Positions 25,317-33,426 of a DNA stretch of 58,806 bases are shown one piece after another. The position numbers and the translations under genes are program-made. A model generated the notes under the pieces. That model searched no databases and had not been told where the DNA came from. It saw nothing but the letters and a program-made list of their open reading frames with translations. Source of the DNA: an uncultured Eubacteriales bacterium (GTDB taxonomy: Bacteria > Bacillota > Clostridia > Oscillospirales > Oscillospiraceae); assembly GCA_900545515.1 (NCBI GenBank), contig UQZA01000015.1:1-58806 (forward strand), read 5' to 3'. Position 1 is the first letter of the stretch, and every line of letters begins with the position of its first letter.

Positions 25317-25617
25317 AATGATTTTACCTCCTGATTGGATGACGGATTCCTTTTGACTGGCACATCATACTGCCTCCGTGTTTTCAAATTGATGACGAGT
25401 TGTTTGCGAAGTGTTAATTTGCGGGATGCTCTCTTCCGGAATTGCGACCAACGCCGCTGTTTCCATCAGACCGCTCCAGTTTGTAATTTTGTGTGCGGTT
25501 TTGTTGTTGCCACGCCGTGATATTGCATACACTGGATCGAGACGAAGAGGCCCAGAAGGACGAAGAGATTGCAAAAGCACTTTTCAGCCAAAATAAATCA
25601 TAGTTTTTACCAAATAA
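25317..25617. other. Intergenic, about 300 bases
   Basis: No convincing gene. A + strand open stretch near 25520-25603 reads as an acidic helix ending in KALFSQNKS but has no ribosome site or upstream start, so it may be a leftover fragment. The ribosome site of the neighbouring - strand gene is near 25326. Confidence 0.3.
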
Positions 25618-25650
25618 AAGGCGTGCTGCGGACATTCCACAGCACGCCTT
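25618..25650 (-). terminator. Terminator of rny
   Basis: AAGGCGTGCTG and CAGCACGCCTT form a stem around a short loop. On the - strand it is followed by TTTATTTGG, matching the end of the RNase Y transcript. Confidence 0.8.
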
Positions 25651-25693
25651 GTTATCATTTGTGCGCAAAAGAATTTCAATGCCTTTTGGGTAA

Positions 25694-27247
25694 TTATTTC
25701 GCGTACTCCACGGCCTTGGTCTCCCGGATGACGTTGACCTTGATCTGGCCGGGGTATTCCAGCTCGGATTCCAGCTTCCGGGCGATGTCCCGGGCTAGGA
25801 GGATCATGCTGTCCTCGGAGACCTCTTCAGGCCGCACCATAATGCGGACCTCCCGGCCGGCCTGAATGGCGTAGGCCTTTTCCACGCCGGGGTAGGAACC
25901 AGTGAGCTCCTCCAGCTTTTGCAGCCGGCGAATATAATTTTCCACGTTCTCCCGCCGTGCCCCGGGGCGGGCGGCGGAAATGGCGTCGGCTGCCTGGACC
26001 AGGCAGGCCACAATGGTTTGGGGCTCTACGTCGCCGTGATGGGCCTCAATGGCGTGGACCACAGCGGCGCCTTCTTTATACTTCCTGGCCAGCTCCACGC
26101 CCAGCTGGACGTGGCTGCCTTCCATCTCGTGGTCCACAGCCTTTCCCAGGTCATGGAGGAGGCCCGCCCGCTTGGCCAGGGCCACGTCCACGCCCAGCTC
26201 AGAGGCCAAAAGCCCTGCGATGTGAGCTACCTCGATGGAGTGGTTCAGCACGTTCTGGCCGTAAGAGGTGCGGTACTTCTGGCGTCCCAGAATCTTGATG
26301 AGCTCCGGGTGCAGGTTGTGTACGCCGGTTTCGTAGCAGGCCCGCTCGCCCTCTTCCTTGATGGTCCGGTCCACTTCCTTCCGGGCCTTTTCCACCATGT
26401 CCTCAATGCGGGTGGGGTGGATGCGGCCGTCGGCAATCAGCTTCTCCAGGGCCAGCCGGGCAATCTCCCGGCGGACGGGGTCAAAGGAGGAGACGGTAAT
26501 GGCTTCTGGGGTATCGTCGATGATCAGGTCTACGCCGGTGATGGTTTCCAGGGTCCGGATGTTCCGGCCCTCCCGGCCGATGATCCGGCCCTTCATCTCG
26601 TCGTTGGGCAGGGGGACTACAGAGACGGTGGTCTCCGCCGCATGGTCGGCGGCGCAACGCTGGATGGCGGTGGCGATGATCTCCCGAGCCGTCTGCTCGG
26701 CCTCCTCCTTCAGCTGCGATTCCACCTCTTTGATCTTCATGGCGGTTTCGTGCCGAACCTCGGATTCCACGCTGTCCAGGAGGTATTTCTTGGCTTCCTC
26801 CTGGGTCAGGCCGGAGATTTTCTCCAGGACCTCCATCTGGCTTCTCTTAATAAGATTGACCTCATTCTGGGTGGCGGTGATGGCGGCCTGTTTTTTGGTC
26901 AAGTCGTCCTCTTTCCGCTCGTAGGCGTCCATTTTCTTATCCAGGGATTCTTCCTTTTGCTGCAGGCGGCGTTCCTGCTTGGAAAGCTCGCTGCGGCGCT
27001 CTTTGACTTCCTTTTCGTACTCGGTGCGCGATTTATGGATTTCGTCCTTTGCCTCCAGCAGCATTTCCTTCTTTTTGCTCTCGCCGCCGCGGATGGCCTC
27101 GTTGATGATACGGGTGGCCTCTTCCTCGGCGCTTCCGATTTCCCGTTCGGCAACCTTTTTCCGGTATATGGTGCCGGCCAGGAAGGCCGCGACTGCAACC
27201 ACAAGGCTAACGCCAAGGATCAGCAAAGTAATCTGAATGGGTCCCAT
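25694..27247 (-). CDS. rny: Ribonuclease Y
   Basis: Membrane-tethered endonuclease starting mRNA decay in Gram-positive bacteria. An N-terminal membrane helix (about 5-25), a long coiled coil (about 30-205), a KH RNA-binding domain (GRIIGREGRNIRTLE), and an HD metal-dependent catalytic domain (LLHDLGKAVDHE) appear in order. About 517 residues, the usual length. I use the ATG at 27247; a GTG at 27259 would add 4 residues but sits against the AGGAGG site. A long leader of roughly 260 bases precedes it. Confidence 0.96.
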   Translation of the reverse strand: MGPIQITLLILGVSLVVAVAAFLAGTIYRKKVAEREIGSAEEEATRIINEAIRGGESKKKEMLLEAKDEIHKSRTEYEKEVKERRSELSKQERRLQQKEESLDKKMDAYERKEDDLTKKQAAITATQNEVNLIKRSQMEVLEKISGLTQEEAKKYLLDSVESEVRHETAMKIKEVESQLKEEAEQTAREIIATAIQRCAADHAAETTVSVVPLPNDEMKGRIIGREGRNIRTLETITGVDLIIDDTPEAITVSSFDPVRREIARLALEKLIADGRIHPTRIEDMVEKARKEVDRTIKEEGERACYETGVHNLHPELIKILGRQKYRTSYGQNVLNHSIEVAHIAGLLASELGVDVALAKRAGLLHDLGKAVDHEMEGSHVQLGVELARKYKEGAAVVHAIEAHHGDVEPQTIVACLVQAADAISAARPGARRENVENYIRRLQKLEELTGSYPGVEKAYAIQAGREVRIMVRPEEVSEDSMILLARDIARKLESELEYPGQIKVNVIRETKAVEYAK

Positions 27248-27259
27248 AATTCGTGACAC

Positions 27260-27515
27260 ACCTCCTTCACTAAGATTTGGGTTTCCGGAGGGTGACTGTC
27301 CACAACGCCTTCGGCGCAGACGGACAAGGCCCCGTCAGGAGCCTGGGGCGATTTTCAGGAGTGACGGCAGGGAATCCTGCCAGCATAAAAAACGCCAGCC
27401 AATCCGCCGAGCCGGGCGGACGCATGGACGGTAACACGCCGGTTTTGCGCAGAAAAAGTAACACCGGGCCGGCACAGTCCCCAACAGCGCCAGCCGGTAC
27501 ACCAATCCATCGTTT
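27260..27515 (-). other. Long leader of rny
   Basis: Transcribed region between the promoter and the RNase Y gene. It is GC-rich with several short stems and an open frame on the - strand (from about 27592) that lacks a good ribosome site. No known RNA element was recognised. RNase Y is often self-regulated, and a leader this long could have that purpose. Confidence 0.35.
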
Positions 27516-27544
27516 ATTTTATATGCTGCGAAAGGGAAAGTCAA
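27516..27544 (-). promoter_or_regulatory. Promoter for rny
   Basis: On the - strand TTGACT (27544-27539), 17-base spacer, TAAAAT (27521-27516). Transcription would begin near 27509, giving a leader of about 260 bases. Confidence 0.75.
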
Positions 27545-27620
27545 GACAATTTGCACGAAGGCCATAAAAAAATCCAACGTTTTTATGCACAAAGCGACAA
27601 GAAACCGGGGAGGGGATTTG

Positions 27621-27774
27621 ATGTGGTCTGTTTTAAATGGCCTGGATGTAGCTGGTTTTTGCGTATTCTTCCCGGCTCTTGACCCAAAATCATTGTAAAT
27701 TCTACAAGCACTGGCTTTGGTTGATACCGGGCATATGCTTCCTTGGGGTGGTTACACTGGCCTTGCTTCCCTGA
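27621..27774 (+). pseudogene. Possible frameshifted small membrane peptide gene
   Basis: A GGGGAGGGG site is 5 bases before an ATG at 27621. The frame reads MWSVLNGLDVAGFCVFFPAL and then ends at TAA shortly after an AAAA run. Shifting one base there opens a second frame reading FYKHWLWLIPGICFLGVV and a hydrophobic tail to TGA at 27772-27774. Together they look like a 50-residue membrane peptide broken by one inserted A. Weak evidence; it could be chance. Confidence 0.3.
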
Positions 27775-27794
27775 TGGGAATCAATCTGAATACA

Positions 27795-27837
27795 AAACCC
27801 ACGGCGTAGTGCTCATGTGGAGCTACGCCGTGGGTTG
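27795..27837 (-). terminator. Terminator of the SDR-CYTH-exonuclease operon
   Basis: AACCCACGGCGTAG pairs perfectly with CTACGCCGTGGGTT. On the - strand TTTTGTATTC follows. The structure could also stop + strand transcription. Confidence 0.8.
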
Positions 27838-27842
27838 TCTCT

Positions 27843-28556
27843 TTATGTCAGGGAGCTCAAAACCACCTGCTCATACAGGGGCCTGCCCGGCTCGTAGCCC
27901 TGGGGACGGTAGGTGACGGAGGAAATGGGTTTGCCCTCCAGGCCGTAGCGGGCGTTGTAGCCGAACAGGTTGATGTAATGGGTTAGATCATCCCGCTCTG
28001 CCGCCATGGCCTCCAGGACGGCCACAGTGGCCAGCACGTCGTCAATGGCCCGGTGGGAGTTTTGCACCTGGTCCTGGAGGTTGTAGGCCTCAATGGCTGA
28101 GGCCAGACGGTGGGGAAAGGCGCGCCGGTCCCGGTACACCGTGAGGAGGTCCAACTTGTCTTTTCCCTTCAAAATGGCAGCATCCCCGTCTTTTACCAGG
28201 GTATAGAAAAGAAAGGACAGGTCAAAGTGGGCGTTGTAGGCAAGGAGCAGGGTGCGCTCGCCTGCAATCAGCTCCGCCACGTCCCGGCACAGACGGGGTT
28301 TGGGGATGCCCCGCTCCCGTAAGTCTTGATTGGTGATGCCGGTGAGGGCCTGAATTTTAGGTGGTACAAACCGCCCGGGAGACAGCGCCACCAGGTTGTC
28401 ATACTCCCGGGTGACCACGGCCTCACCGTTCTGCCGCTCCAGAACGGCGGCGGAGAATTCGATGATCTCATCCCGATTGGGAGACAGGCCCGTGGTCTCT
28501 GTGTCAAAGATCACCAGCTTGTCATACCGGGAAAACAGGGTATCCAATTTTGCCAT
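27843..28556 (-). CDS. DnaQ-like 3'-5' exonuclease
   Basis: A 237-residue DEDDh exonuclease of the DNA polymerase III epsilon type. ExoI DTETTG (residues 19-24, with catalytic Asp and Glu), ExoII around AYNAHFDLSFL, and ExoIII HRAIDDV with the catalytic His and Asp are present. About 50 extra residues follow the catalytic core (after the LEAMAAERDD helix). Probably a repair or proofreading enzyme rather than the polymerase subunit itself, since Gram-positive replicases carry their own proofreading. Last gene of a three-gene operon, 8 bases after the CYTH gene. Confidence 0.88.
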   Translation of the reverse strand: MAKLDTLFSRYDKLVIFDTETTGLSPNRDEIIEFSAAVLERQNGEAVVTREYDNLVALSPGRFVPPKIQALTGITNQDLRERGIPKPRLCRDVAELIAGERTLLLAYNAHFDLSFLFYTLVKDGDAAILKGKDKLDLLTVYRDRRAFPHRLASAIEAYNLQDQVQNSHRAIDDVLATVAVLEAMAAERDDLTHYINLFGYNARYGLEGKPISSVTYRPQGYEPGRPLYEQVVLSSLT

Positions 28557-28564
28557 AAAACCTC

Positions 28565-29152
28565 CTATGTTTTGATCAGAGAGGCGGCGCGGGCAAATTT
28601 GCTCCGGGTCTCTTCCTGGAGATGCCAGGCTTCAGACAGACTCCGGCACCACTGGGCCAGGGCCTCGCCGCTGCCCCCCTTTCGCTCTGCCTCCAGCTCC
28701 CAAAAGGGCAGATCCCGTCCGCCGCCGGTGAGTACTCCCTGGTCCAGGGCCAGCTCTGCCACGGCATCTGGCAGGCAGGCCAGGAGCCGGAGCCGCCGGA
28801 ACCGTGCGCCGCACCGGGGCAATAATTGGTCCGGCTGCAAAGACGTGACTTCCCATGGCGCGCCCAGCGTCTGCAATTTGGACAGGTCTGCCAGTCCCCC
28901 GCCGGGCAGCTCCCATTCCCCCCGGGCCCGGCCAGGACCTGGGGTTTTTACGGTCAGGACAGGGCGCCCGTTTTCCTGGCGCACCCGCAGGGTCCAGTGG
29001 CGGGCGGCCAGGGCTTGGTCTGGCGTGTCATAATAAACCGTCTCCATCTCCACTGCCTCCCAGGGGCCAAAGGCTTTCTCCAGCTCCTGGCGAAGCTCCT
29101 CCAGTTGACCGGGGCCTGTGAGGGCATACTTAAACTCCAATTCCAGTCCCAT
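28565..29152 (-). CDS. CYTH-domain protein (tunnel phosphatase fold)
   Basis: A 195-residue member of the triphosphate tunnel metalloenzyme superfamily. The defining N-terminal ELEFKY (residues 3-8, ExExK type) is followed by an alternating pattern of Arg, Lys and Glu on strands (YYDTPD, LRVRQENG, LTVKTPG). Members cleave inorganic or nucleotide triphosphates or make thiamine triphosphate; which one applies here is not readable. I use the ATG at 29152, preceded by AAGGAG inside the SDR gene end; the longer open frame has no ribosome site. Confidence 0.85.
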   Translation of the reverse strand: MGLELEFKYALTGPGQLEELRQELEKAFGPWEAVEMETVYYDTPDQALAARHWTLRVRQENGRPVLTVKTPGPGRARGEWELPGGGLADLSKLQTLGAPWEVTSLQPDQLLPRCGARFRRLRLLACLPDAVAELALDQGVLTGGGRDLPFWELEAERKGGSGEALAQWCRSLSEAWHLQEETRSKFARAASLIKT

Positions 29153-29154
29153 GA

Positions 29155-29931
29155 TTACTCCTTGTCGTGTTTCTGCTGCTTCATCCAAATCTTCATTACC
29201 AGGCTGTGGGGCAGCAGCTTCACGCCCCGCACCTGCCAGCGGACCGGCGCGCCGTGGACAGACAGGTCCTTCCGGGTGCGGTATAGGTCATGGATGGCTG
29301 TGGCGACTACGTCCTTTGCTTCATACATGATGTTGTAATAGGTGACTGCGGTATTGCTGGTCTTGGTGGCGTGATCGAAAAACTCCGTTTTAACCCACCC
29401 GGGGCTCACGGCCATGACCCGGATGCCCCGGGACTTCAGCTCCTGATTCAGGGCGCGGCTGTAGCTGAGGACGAAAGCCTTGGTGGAGCCGTATACATTG
29501 AGGTATGGCACAGGCTGGAACGCGGACAGGGAGTCCAATTCGACGATTTTGCCGTCCCGGTGCATATAAGGAAGGGACAGCTGGGTCATGGCTACCAGGG
29601 CTTTGCAATTGAGGTCAATCATATTCATGCAGTCCTGCAAAGGAATCTGGTCGTACCGTCCAAATTTCCCGAAGCCGGCGCAGTTGACCAGAACCTTGAT
29701 TTCCGGCTGCACCATATCCAACAGATCTGCATACCGCTGAAAGCTGTCCGGGTTCAACAAATCCATGGCAATGGGACGGATGGGGCAGCAGACCTGATCC
29801 TTCAGAGATTCCAGCGCCTCCTTCCGGCGGGCGATGACCCACATTTCGTCGAAGTTTGCCTCATGGGAAAGCTGGATGGCAAACTCCCGGCCCATGCCGG
29901 AGCTGGCGCCGGTAATGACCGCAATTTTCAT
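29155..29931 (-). CDS. Short-chain dehydrogenase/reductase
   Basis: A 258-residue NAD(P)-dependent oxidoreductase. The cofactor motif TGASSGMG is at about 7-14, NCAGFG at about 86-91, the catalytic Ser in ELDSLSAF near 137, and YGSTK near 150 gives Tyr and Lys. It resembles the group that reduces small ketones or acyl chains but substrate is not clear. I use the second ATG of MYMK (29931), which is 8 bases past AGGAGG. First gene of the SDR-CYTH-exonuclease operon, with its own promoter. Confidence 0.9.
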   Translation of the reverse strand: MKIAVITGASSGMGREFAIQLSHEANFDEMWVIARRKEALESLKDQVCCPIRPIAMDLLNPDSFQRYADLLDMVQPEIKVLVNCAGFGKFGRYDQIPLQDCMNMIDLNCKALVAMTQLSLPYMHRDGKIVELDSLSAFQPVPYLNVYGSTKAFVLSYSRALNQELKSRGIRVMAVSPGWVKTEFFDHATKTSNTAVTYYNIMYEAKDVVATAIHDLYRTRKDLSVHGAPVRWQVRGVKLLPHSLVMKIWMKQQKHDKE

Positions 29932-29967
29932 ATACATTCCTCCTGTGACATGGGATCATGATATTCT

Positions 29968-29996
29968 TTCATATCACGATTTTCGGGCGATGTCAA
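29968..29996 (-). promoter_or_regulatory. Promoter for the SDR-CYTH-exonuclease operon
   Basis: Perfect TTGACA (29996-29991), 17-base spacer and TATGAA (29973-29968) on the - strand. It is back to back with the DUF362 promoter. Confidence 0.75.
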
Positions 29997-30016
29997 GAGA
30001 AAACCCGGTCGCACCA

Positions 30017-30045
30017 TTGACAAATCCCCGGCGGGCGGATAAACT
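30017..30045 (+). promoter_or_regulatory. Promoter for the DUF362 gene
   Basis: Perfect TTGACA at 30017-30022, 17-base spacer, TAAACT at 30040-30045. The start would be near 30052, 26 bases before the ATG. Confidence 0.75.
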
Positions 30046-30077
30046 TGGGATAACAGACTGGCAAGGAGGAATCACCT

Positions 30078-31181
30078 ATGTCATCCAAGGTATATTACAC
30101 CGATTTTCACACCACAGTGGACGAGCCCCTGACCAAAAAGCTGGCCCGGCTGATTCTTACGGCGGGCATGGATCAGATTGATTTTCAGGGGAAATTTGTA
30201 GCCATCAAGATGCATTTCGGCGAGCCGGGGAACCTGGCGTTCCTGCGGCCCAACTACGCCCGGGTGGTGGCAGACGTGGTGAAGGACCTGGGAGGGAAGC
30301 CCTTCCTCACGGACTGCAACACGTTGTACATTGGCGGACGGAAGAACGCCCTGGATCATTTGGACAGTGCCTATCAAAACGGATTTGTGCCATACGCCAC
30401 TGGTTGCCAGGTGATCATTGCCGATGGCCTGAAAGGTACGGACGAGGTGGACGTGCCAGTGGAGGGCGGCGAATATGTGAAGACTGCCAAAATTGGCCGG
30501 GCGGTGATGGATGCGGATATTGTCATTTCCCTCACCCATTTTAAGTGCCACGAAGAGGCCGGCGTAGGTGGCGCCATGAAAAACGTGGGAATGGGCTGCG
30601 GCTCCGGCGCCGGGAAGCGGGAAATGCACAGCGACGGGCGGCCCCTGACTGACCGGGAGAAATGTGTAGGCTGCGGAGCCTGCGCCAAAATCTGCGCTCA
30701 CAAGGGACCCAAGCTCCGGGACGGTAAGATGGAAATCGACTGGAGCACCTGCGTGGGCTGCGGCCGGTGCATGGCCGTGTGCCCGGTGGGAGCCATTTAT
30801 CCGGCCTACCAACACTCTGCCAGTCTCCTGGGCTGCAAAATTGCCGAGTACACCAAGGCGGTCCTGGCCGGACGGCCCAGCTTCCACATCAGCCTGGTGC
30901 AGGATGTGAGCCCTTACTGCGACTGTCACGCAGAAAACGATGTGCCGGTGGTGCCGGATGTGGGCATGTTCGCCTCCTTTGACCCGGTGGCTCTGGATCT
31001 GGCCTGCACGGAAGCGGTCCTGGCTCAGAAGCCCATGGCCGGTTCCGTCCTGGAATCGGTTGCCGGACGGGGGAAGGATCACATTCAATCCATTTTCCCC
31101 ATTACCAACTGGCGCAGCCAGATCGCCCACGCCAAAAAAATCGGCCTGGGCGAGGATAGCTATCAGCTGGTGCAAATCTGA
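30078..31181 (+). CDS. DUF362 protein with two 4Fe-4S clusters
   Basis: A 367-residue DUF362 member. The N-terminal half has the conserved histidine- and glycine-rich GGAMKNVGMGCGSGAGK region; a ferredoxin-like insert at about 195-240 carries two CxxCxxCxxxC/P motifs (VGCGACAKIC and VGCGRCMAVCPVG); the C-terminal half returns to DUF362 (FASFDPVALDLACTEAV). Two clusters suggest an electron-transfer step, and DUF362 proteins often stand near corrinoid or radical enzymes. The partner is not in the window. An AGGAGG site and its own promoter are present. Confidence 0.88.
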   Translation: MSSKVYYTDFHTTVDEPLTKKLARLILTAGMDQIDFQGKFVAIKMHFGEPGNLAFLRPNYARVVADVVKDLGGKPFLTDCNTLYIGGRKNALDHLDSAYQNGFVPYATGCQVIIADGLKGTDEVDVPVEGGEYVKTAKIGRAVMDADIVISLTHFKCHEEAGVGGAMKNVGMGCGSGAGKREMHSDGRPLTDREKCVGCGACAKICAHKGPKLRDGKMEIDWSTCVGCGRCMAVCPVGAIYPAYQHSASLLGCKIAEYTKAVLAGRPSFHISLVQDVSPYCDCHAENDVPVVPDVGMFASFDPVALDLACTEAVLAQKPMAGSVLESVAGRGKDHIQSIFPITNWRSQIAHAKKIGLGEDSYQLVQI

Positions 31182-31216
31182 TCCGGTCTGCATGTGACCG
31201 GGAGGAGGACTGCAGG

Positions 31217-31600
31217 ATGGGGCTCTATGCTGATTGGCAGGCCGTCCTGGATCAAAATGCAGGGGAAATGGAGCAGTATTTCCAGGAGCATGCCCGATTT
31301 TTTTGACATAACACCAAGGAATGCTTTACGAAACAGGCCTTCCTTCGCGCCAACTGTGCCTACCCCGGAGCCTGGGCCGGGGAGATGCAACGGGTGGAGG
31401 GGACCGGAGACGCCCCCATCACAGTGGCGCATGTGTACGCCAGGAACGAGTCCTGTTCGTTCCACGTGACCTCCTTCTTCCGGATTTCTCAGGGAAGGAT
31501 TGTCACTCTGGACGAATGCTGGGGAGACGATGGCCCGCCGCCCCGGTGGCGGCAGGAGATGGGCCTCAGCACGCCGATGGAGAAACTCAGCGCTATGTGA
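31217..31600 (+). pseudogene. NTF2-like (SnoaL-type) protein gene broken by one TGA
   Basis: From an ATG after GGAGGAGG the frame reads a 127-codon product, interrupted only by TGA at codon 30 (31304-31306), just after EHARFF and before HNTKECFTKQAF. In this NTF2-like family that position is normally Trp (TGG), so one base change explains the stop. The rest (ANCAYPGAWAGE, HVYARNESCSFHVTSFFR, DECWGDDGPPPRWR) is intact, so the loss is recent. UGA is a normal stop elsewhere in the window (kdpC), so recoding is not needed. Confidence 0.8.
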
Positions 31601-31632
31601 GGTCCCTGCCGGGAGTTCTCAGCAAAAAATAC

Positions 31633-31671
31633 CGGGGCACCGCAAAGCGGCAGCTGCTTTGCGGTGCCCCG
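31633..31671 (-). terminator. Terminator downstream of degV
   Basis: Perfect 16-base stem CGGGGCACCGCAAAGC/GCTTTGCGGTGCCCCG, 7-base loop. TATTTTTTGC follows on the - strand, so it mainly ends the degV transcript; it may also stop the broken NTF2 gene. Confidence 0.85.
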
Positions 31672-31726
31672 TTCTGTACAATGCGTTTGAATGCGCGCCT
31701 GAGGCCGTACGCGGCACGGTGCCGGG

Positions 31727-32596
31727 TTATCGGCCCTTCCCAAGGAAGAAGAGCGCTAGCATTCCAGGACCCACGTGAGCGCCAGTGAGAGGCTCGTGGA
31801 GGCAGACAATGAGTTCCTTGGGCGGTGCAATTTCCTGGACCATCCGAGCCAGCTGCTCCGCATCCTCCGGGCAGTCCCCGTGGGAGATGTAGACCCGCTG
31901 GGTCTCCGGGCTGCATACCCGCTTCCGGTACAGCTCCCCCAGGGTCTCCACCGCCCGCTTCCGGCCACGCACCTTGTTGAAGACGGTGATATGCCCGGTT
32001 TCATCTCCCCGGAGCAGGGGTTTCAGCTGCAGCATGGTGCCCAGCGTCGCCGTGACGCCGGACAGCCGCCCGGTCCGGCGGAGGAACATCAGGTCATCTA
32101 CGGTGAAAAATTCGCACAGATTATCCCGGTCCCGCTCCAGCGAGGCATAGGTTTGGTCCAGGTTCAGTCCGGCCTTCCGATCGTCGGAGGCCCGGCCCAG
32201 GAGAAGACCAATACCAAACCCAGCGCCCATGGAATCCAGCACCCGCACTTGCCGTTGGGGGAATTCCTCCATCAGGGCTTGAGCAGCCTGCAAACCGGAG
32301 GCCACGGTGCCGCTGATTCCGGAGGAGAGCGTGATGTACAGGACATCCTCACCCGCAGCCAGAACCGGACGGAAGGCATCCTCCATCTGCGCGGCAGGGA
32401 TCAGGGATGTTTTGACCACGCCCTTGTTCCGAAGGAAATTGTAGTACTCATGACCGTCAAAATCCTCGGGATAGGGGGGACAGGTAATTAGCTTTCCCTC
32501 CCGCTCATAAGAGGAGGAAATGATTTGCACCTGGAACTCCTCCAGCTGTGCTTTGGGAAGGTTGCAGGATGAATCCGAAAAAATGGCAAAGCTCAT
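31727..32596 (-). CDS. DegV family fatty acid-binding protein
   Basis: A 289-residue DegV-fold protein. Members bind a fatty acid between two domains and feed exogenous fatty acids to FakA kinase (the FakB role). The conserved beginning FAIFSDSSCNLP, the TSLIPAAQ region, the LYITLSSGISGT loop with the fatty-acid Ser pair, and LMFLRRTGRLSG are typical. Length is normal. It is alone, with a good promoter and a strong terminator. No FakA gene is in the window. Confidence 0.9.
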   Translation of the reverse strand: MSFAIFSDSSCNLPKAQLEEFQVQIISSSYEREGKLITCPPYPEDFDGHEYYNFLRNKGVVKTSLIPAAQMEDAFRPVLAAGEDVLYITLSSGISGTVASGLQAAQALMEEFPQRQVRVLDSMGAGFGIGLLLGRASDDRKAGLNLDQTYASLERDRDNLCEFFTVDDLMFLRRTGRLSGVTATLGTMLQLKPLLRGDETGHITVFNKVRGRKRAVETLGELYRKRVCSPETQRVYISHGDCPEDAEQLARMVQEIAPPKELIVCLHEPLTGAHVGPGMLALFFLGKGR

Positions 32597-32631
32597 GTTG
32601 AAACGCGCCTCCGCATCTTGTGTTTGATATT

Positions 32632-32660
32632 AGTATACATGATTCTGGAGAGCATGTAAA
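32632..32660 (-). promoter_or_regulatory. Promoter for degV
   Basis: On the - strand TTTACA (32660-32655), 17-base spacer, TATACT (32637-32632). It is close to the divergent DUF1836 promoter. Confidence 0.75.
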
Positions 32661-32702
32661 GACGTGAGTTGTAAAAAGTTTGTGACTGGGAGGACGCCGG
32701 TC

Positions 32703-32732
32703 TTGCAGCTACATGGGGAATTGTGCTACAAT
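32703..32732 (+). promoter_or_regulatory. Promoter for the DUF1836 gene
   Basis: TTGCAG at 32703-32708, 18-base spacer, TACAAT at 32727-32732. Start near 32739. It lies about 45 bases from the divergent degV -35 box. Confidence 0.65.
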
Positions 32733-32767
32733 GTACAAAAGTTCCGAGGGAGAAGGTGGCTGACGCA

Positions 32768-33346
32768 ATGACTTACGATAAAAAACAGGTGGCAGACCGG
32801 CTGTGCTACTGGCGAGAATTTATGCAGAGCTTTCACCTGCCCACCTGGGAGGAGCTGCCGGATCTGGAGCTGTACATGGACCAGGTGGTGTCTCTGGTGA
32901 TCCGTTATGTGAATTTGCAGCCCCATTCTGCGCTGAAGGACTCCATCCTGACGGCCAGCGCAGTGAACAACTATGTCCGGCTGAAGCTCATTCCTCCACC
33001 TGTGAAGAAACGCTACAGCCGGATTCACTTGGCGTATCTGATTGTGATCTGTTGTCTGAAGGGGTCTATGAGCCTGTCCAGCATTCAGCAGATGTTTCCT
33101 ATGAACCTGTCCGAGGAGGAGGTTCAGCAGATTTACACGAACTTTGTACACCGGTACCGCACCGCCTATTTGCGCTGTGTGGAGCAGCTGGAGCAGCTGT
33201 CCGAGCCGGTTTTGGACCCTGGAAACCAGGAAACCAGCCAGGTGGAGAGCCTGGTCCTCACCACGGCGGTGGCTGCCACTTTATATAAATTGGTCACCGA
33301 TAAGCTGCTGGCTCTGCAGCTACCTCAGGAGGAGCCGGCTCATTGA
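32768..33346 (+). CDS. DUF1836 domain protein
   Basis: A 192-residue helical protein of the DUF1836 family (YANX/BS_ykrK type), a small group in Gram-positives that appears to contain a DNA-binding helical fold. Visible helices include WEELPDLELYMDQVVSLV, LTASAVNNYVRLKLIPP and the RYSRIHLAYLIVICCLKG block. I use the ATG at 32768, about 10 bases past AGAAGG; the GTG at 32723 overlaps the promoter. Possibly a regulator; no target is evident from neighbours. Confidence 0.8.
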   Translation: MTYDKKQVADRLCYWREFMQSFHLPTWEELPDLELYMDQVVSLVIRYVNLQPHSALKDSILTASAVNNYVRLKLIPPPVKKRYSRIHLAYLIVICCLKGSMSLSSIQQMFPMNLSEEEVQQIYTNFVHRYRTAYLRCVEQLEQLSEPVLDPGNQETSQVESLVLTTAVAATLYKLVTDKLLALQLPQEEPAH

Positions 33347-33370
33347 AGTGCCTTGGGAGGCAAGACGATG

Positions 33371-33412
33371 GCAACAGGCACCGGCGTGTGGAAAAACGCC
33401 GGTGCCTGTTGC
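33371..33412. terminator. Bidirectional terminator
   Basis: Near-perfect 17-base stem GCAACAGGCACCGGCGT/ACGCCGGTGCCTGTTGC between converging genes, with an 8-base loop. It should end both the DUF1836 transcript and that of the - strand XRE gene. Confidence 0.8.
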
Positions 33413-33426
33413 TGTATTTCGAGGGG

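Noticed and set aside
25520..25603. Short acidic open frame ending in KALFSQNKS
   Set aside because: No start codon with a ribosome site and no homologue known to me.
25919..27256. Open frame on the + strand opposite rny
   Set aside because: Glycine- and leucine-rich mirror of the RNase Y codons; rny is firmly identified.
31304..31306. Recoding of TGA as Trp or selenocysteine
   Set aside because: TGA is a normal stop in several genes here (for example kdpC), and no SECIS-like structure was evident.
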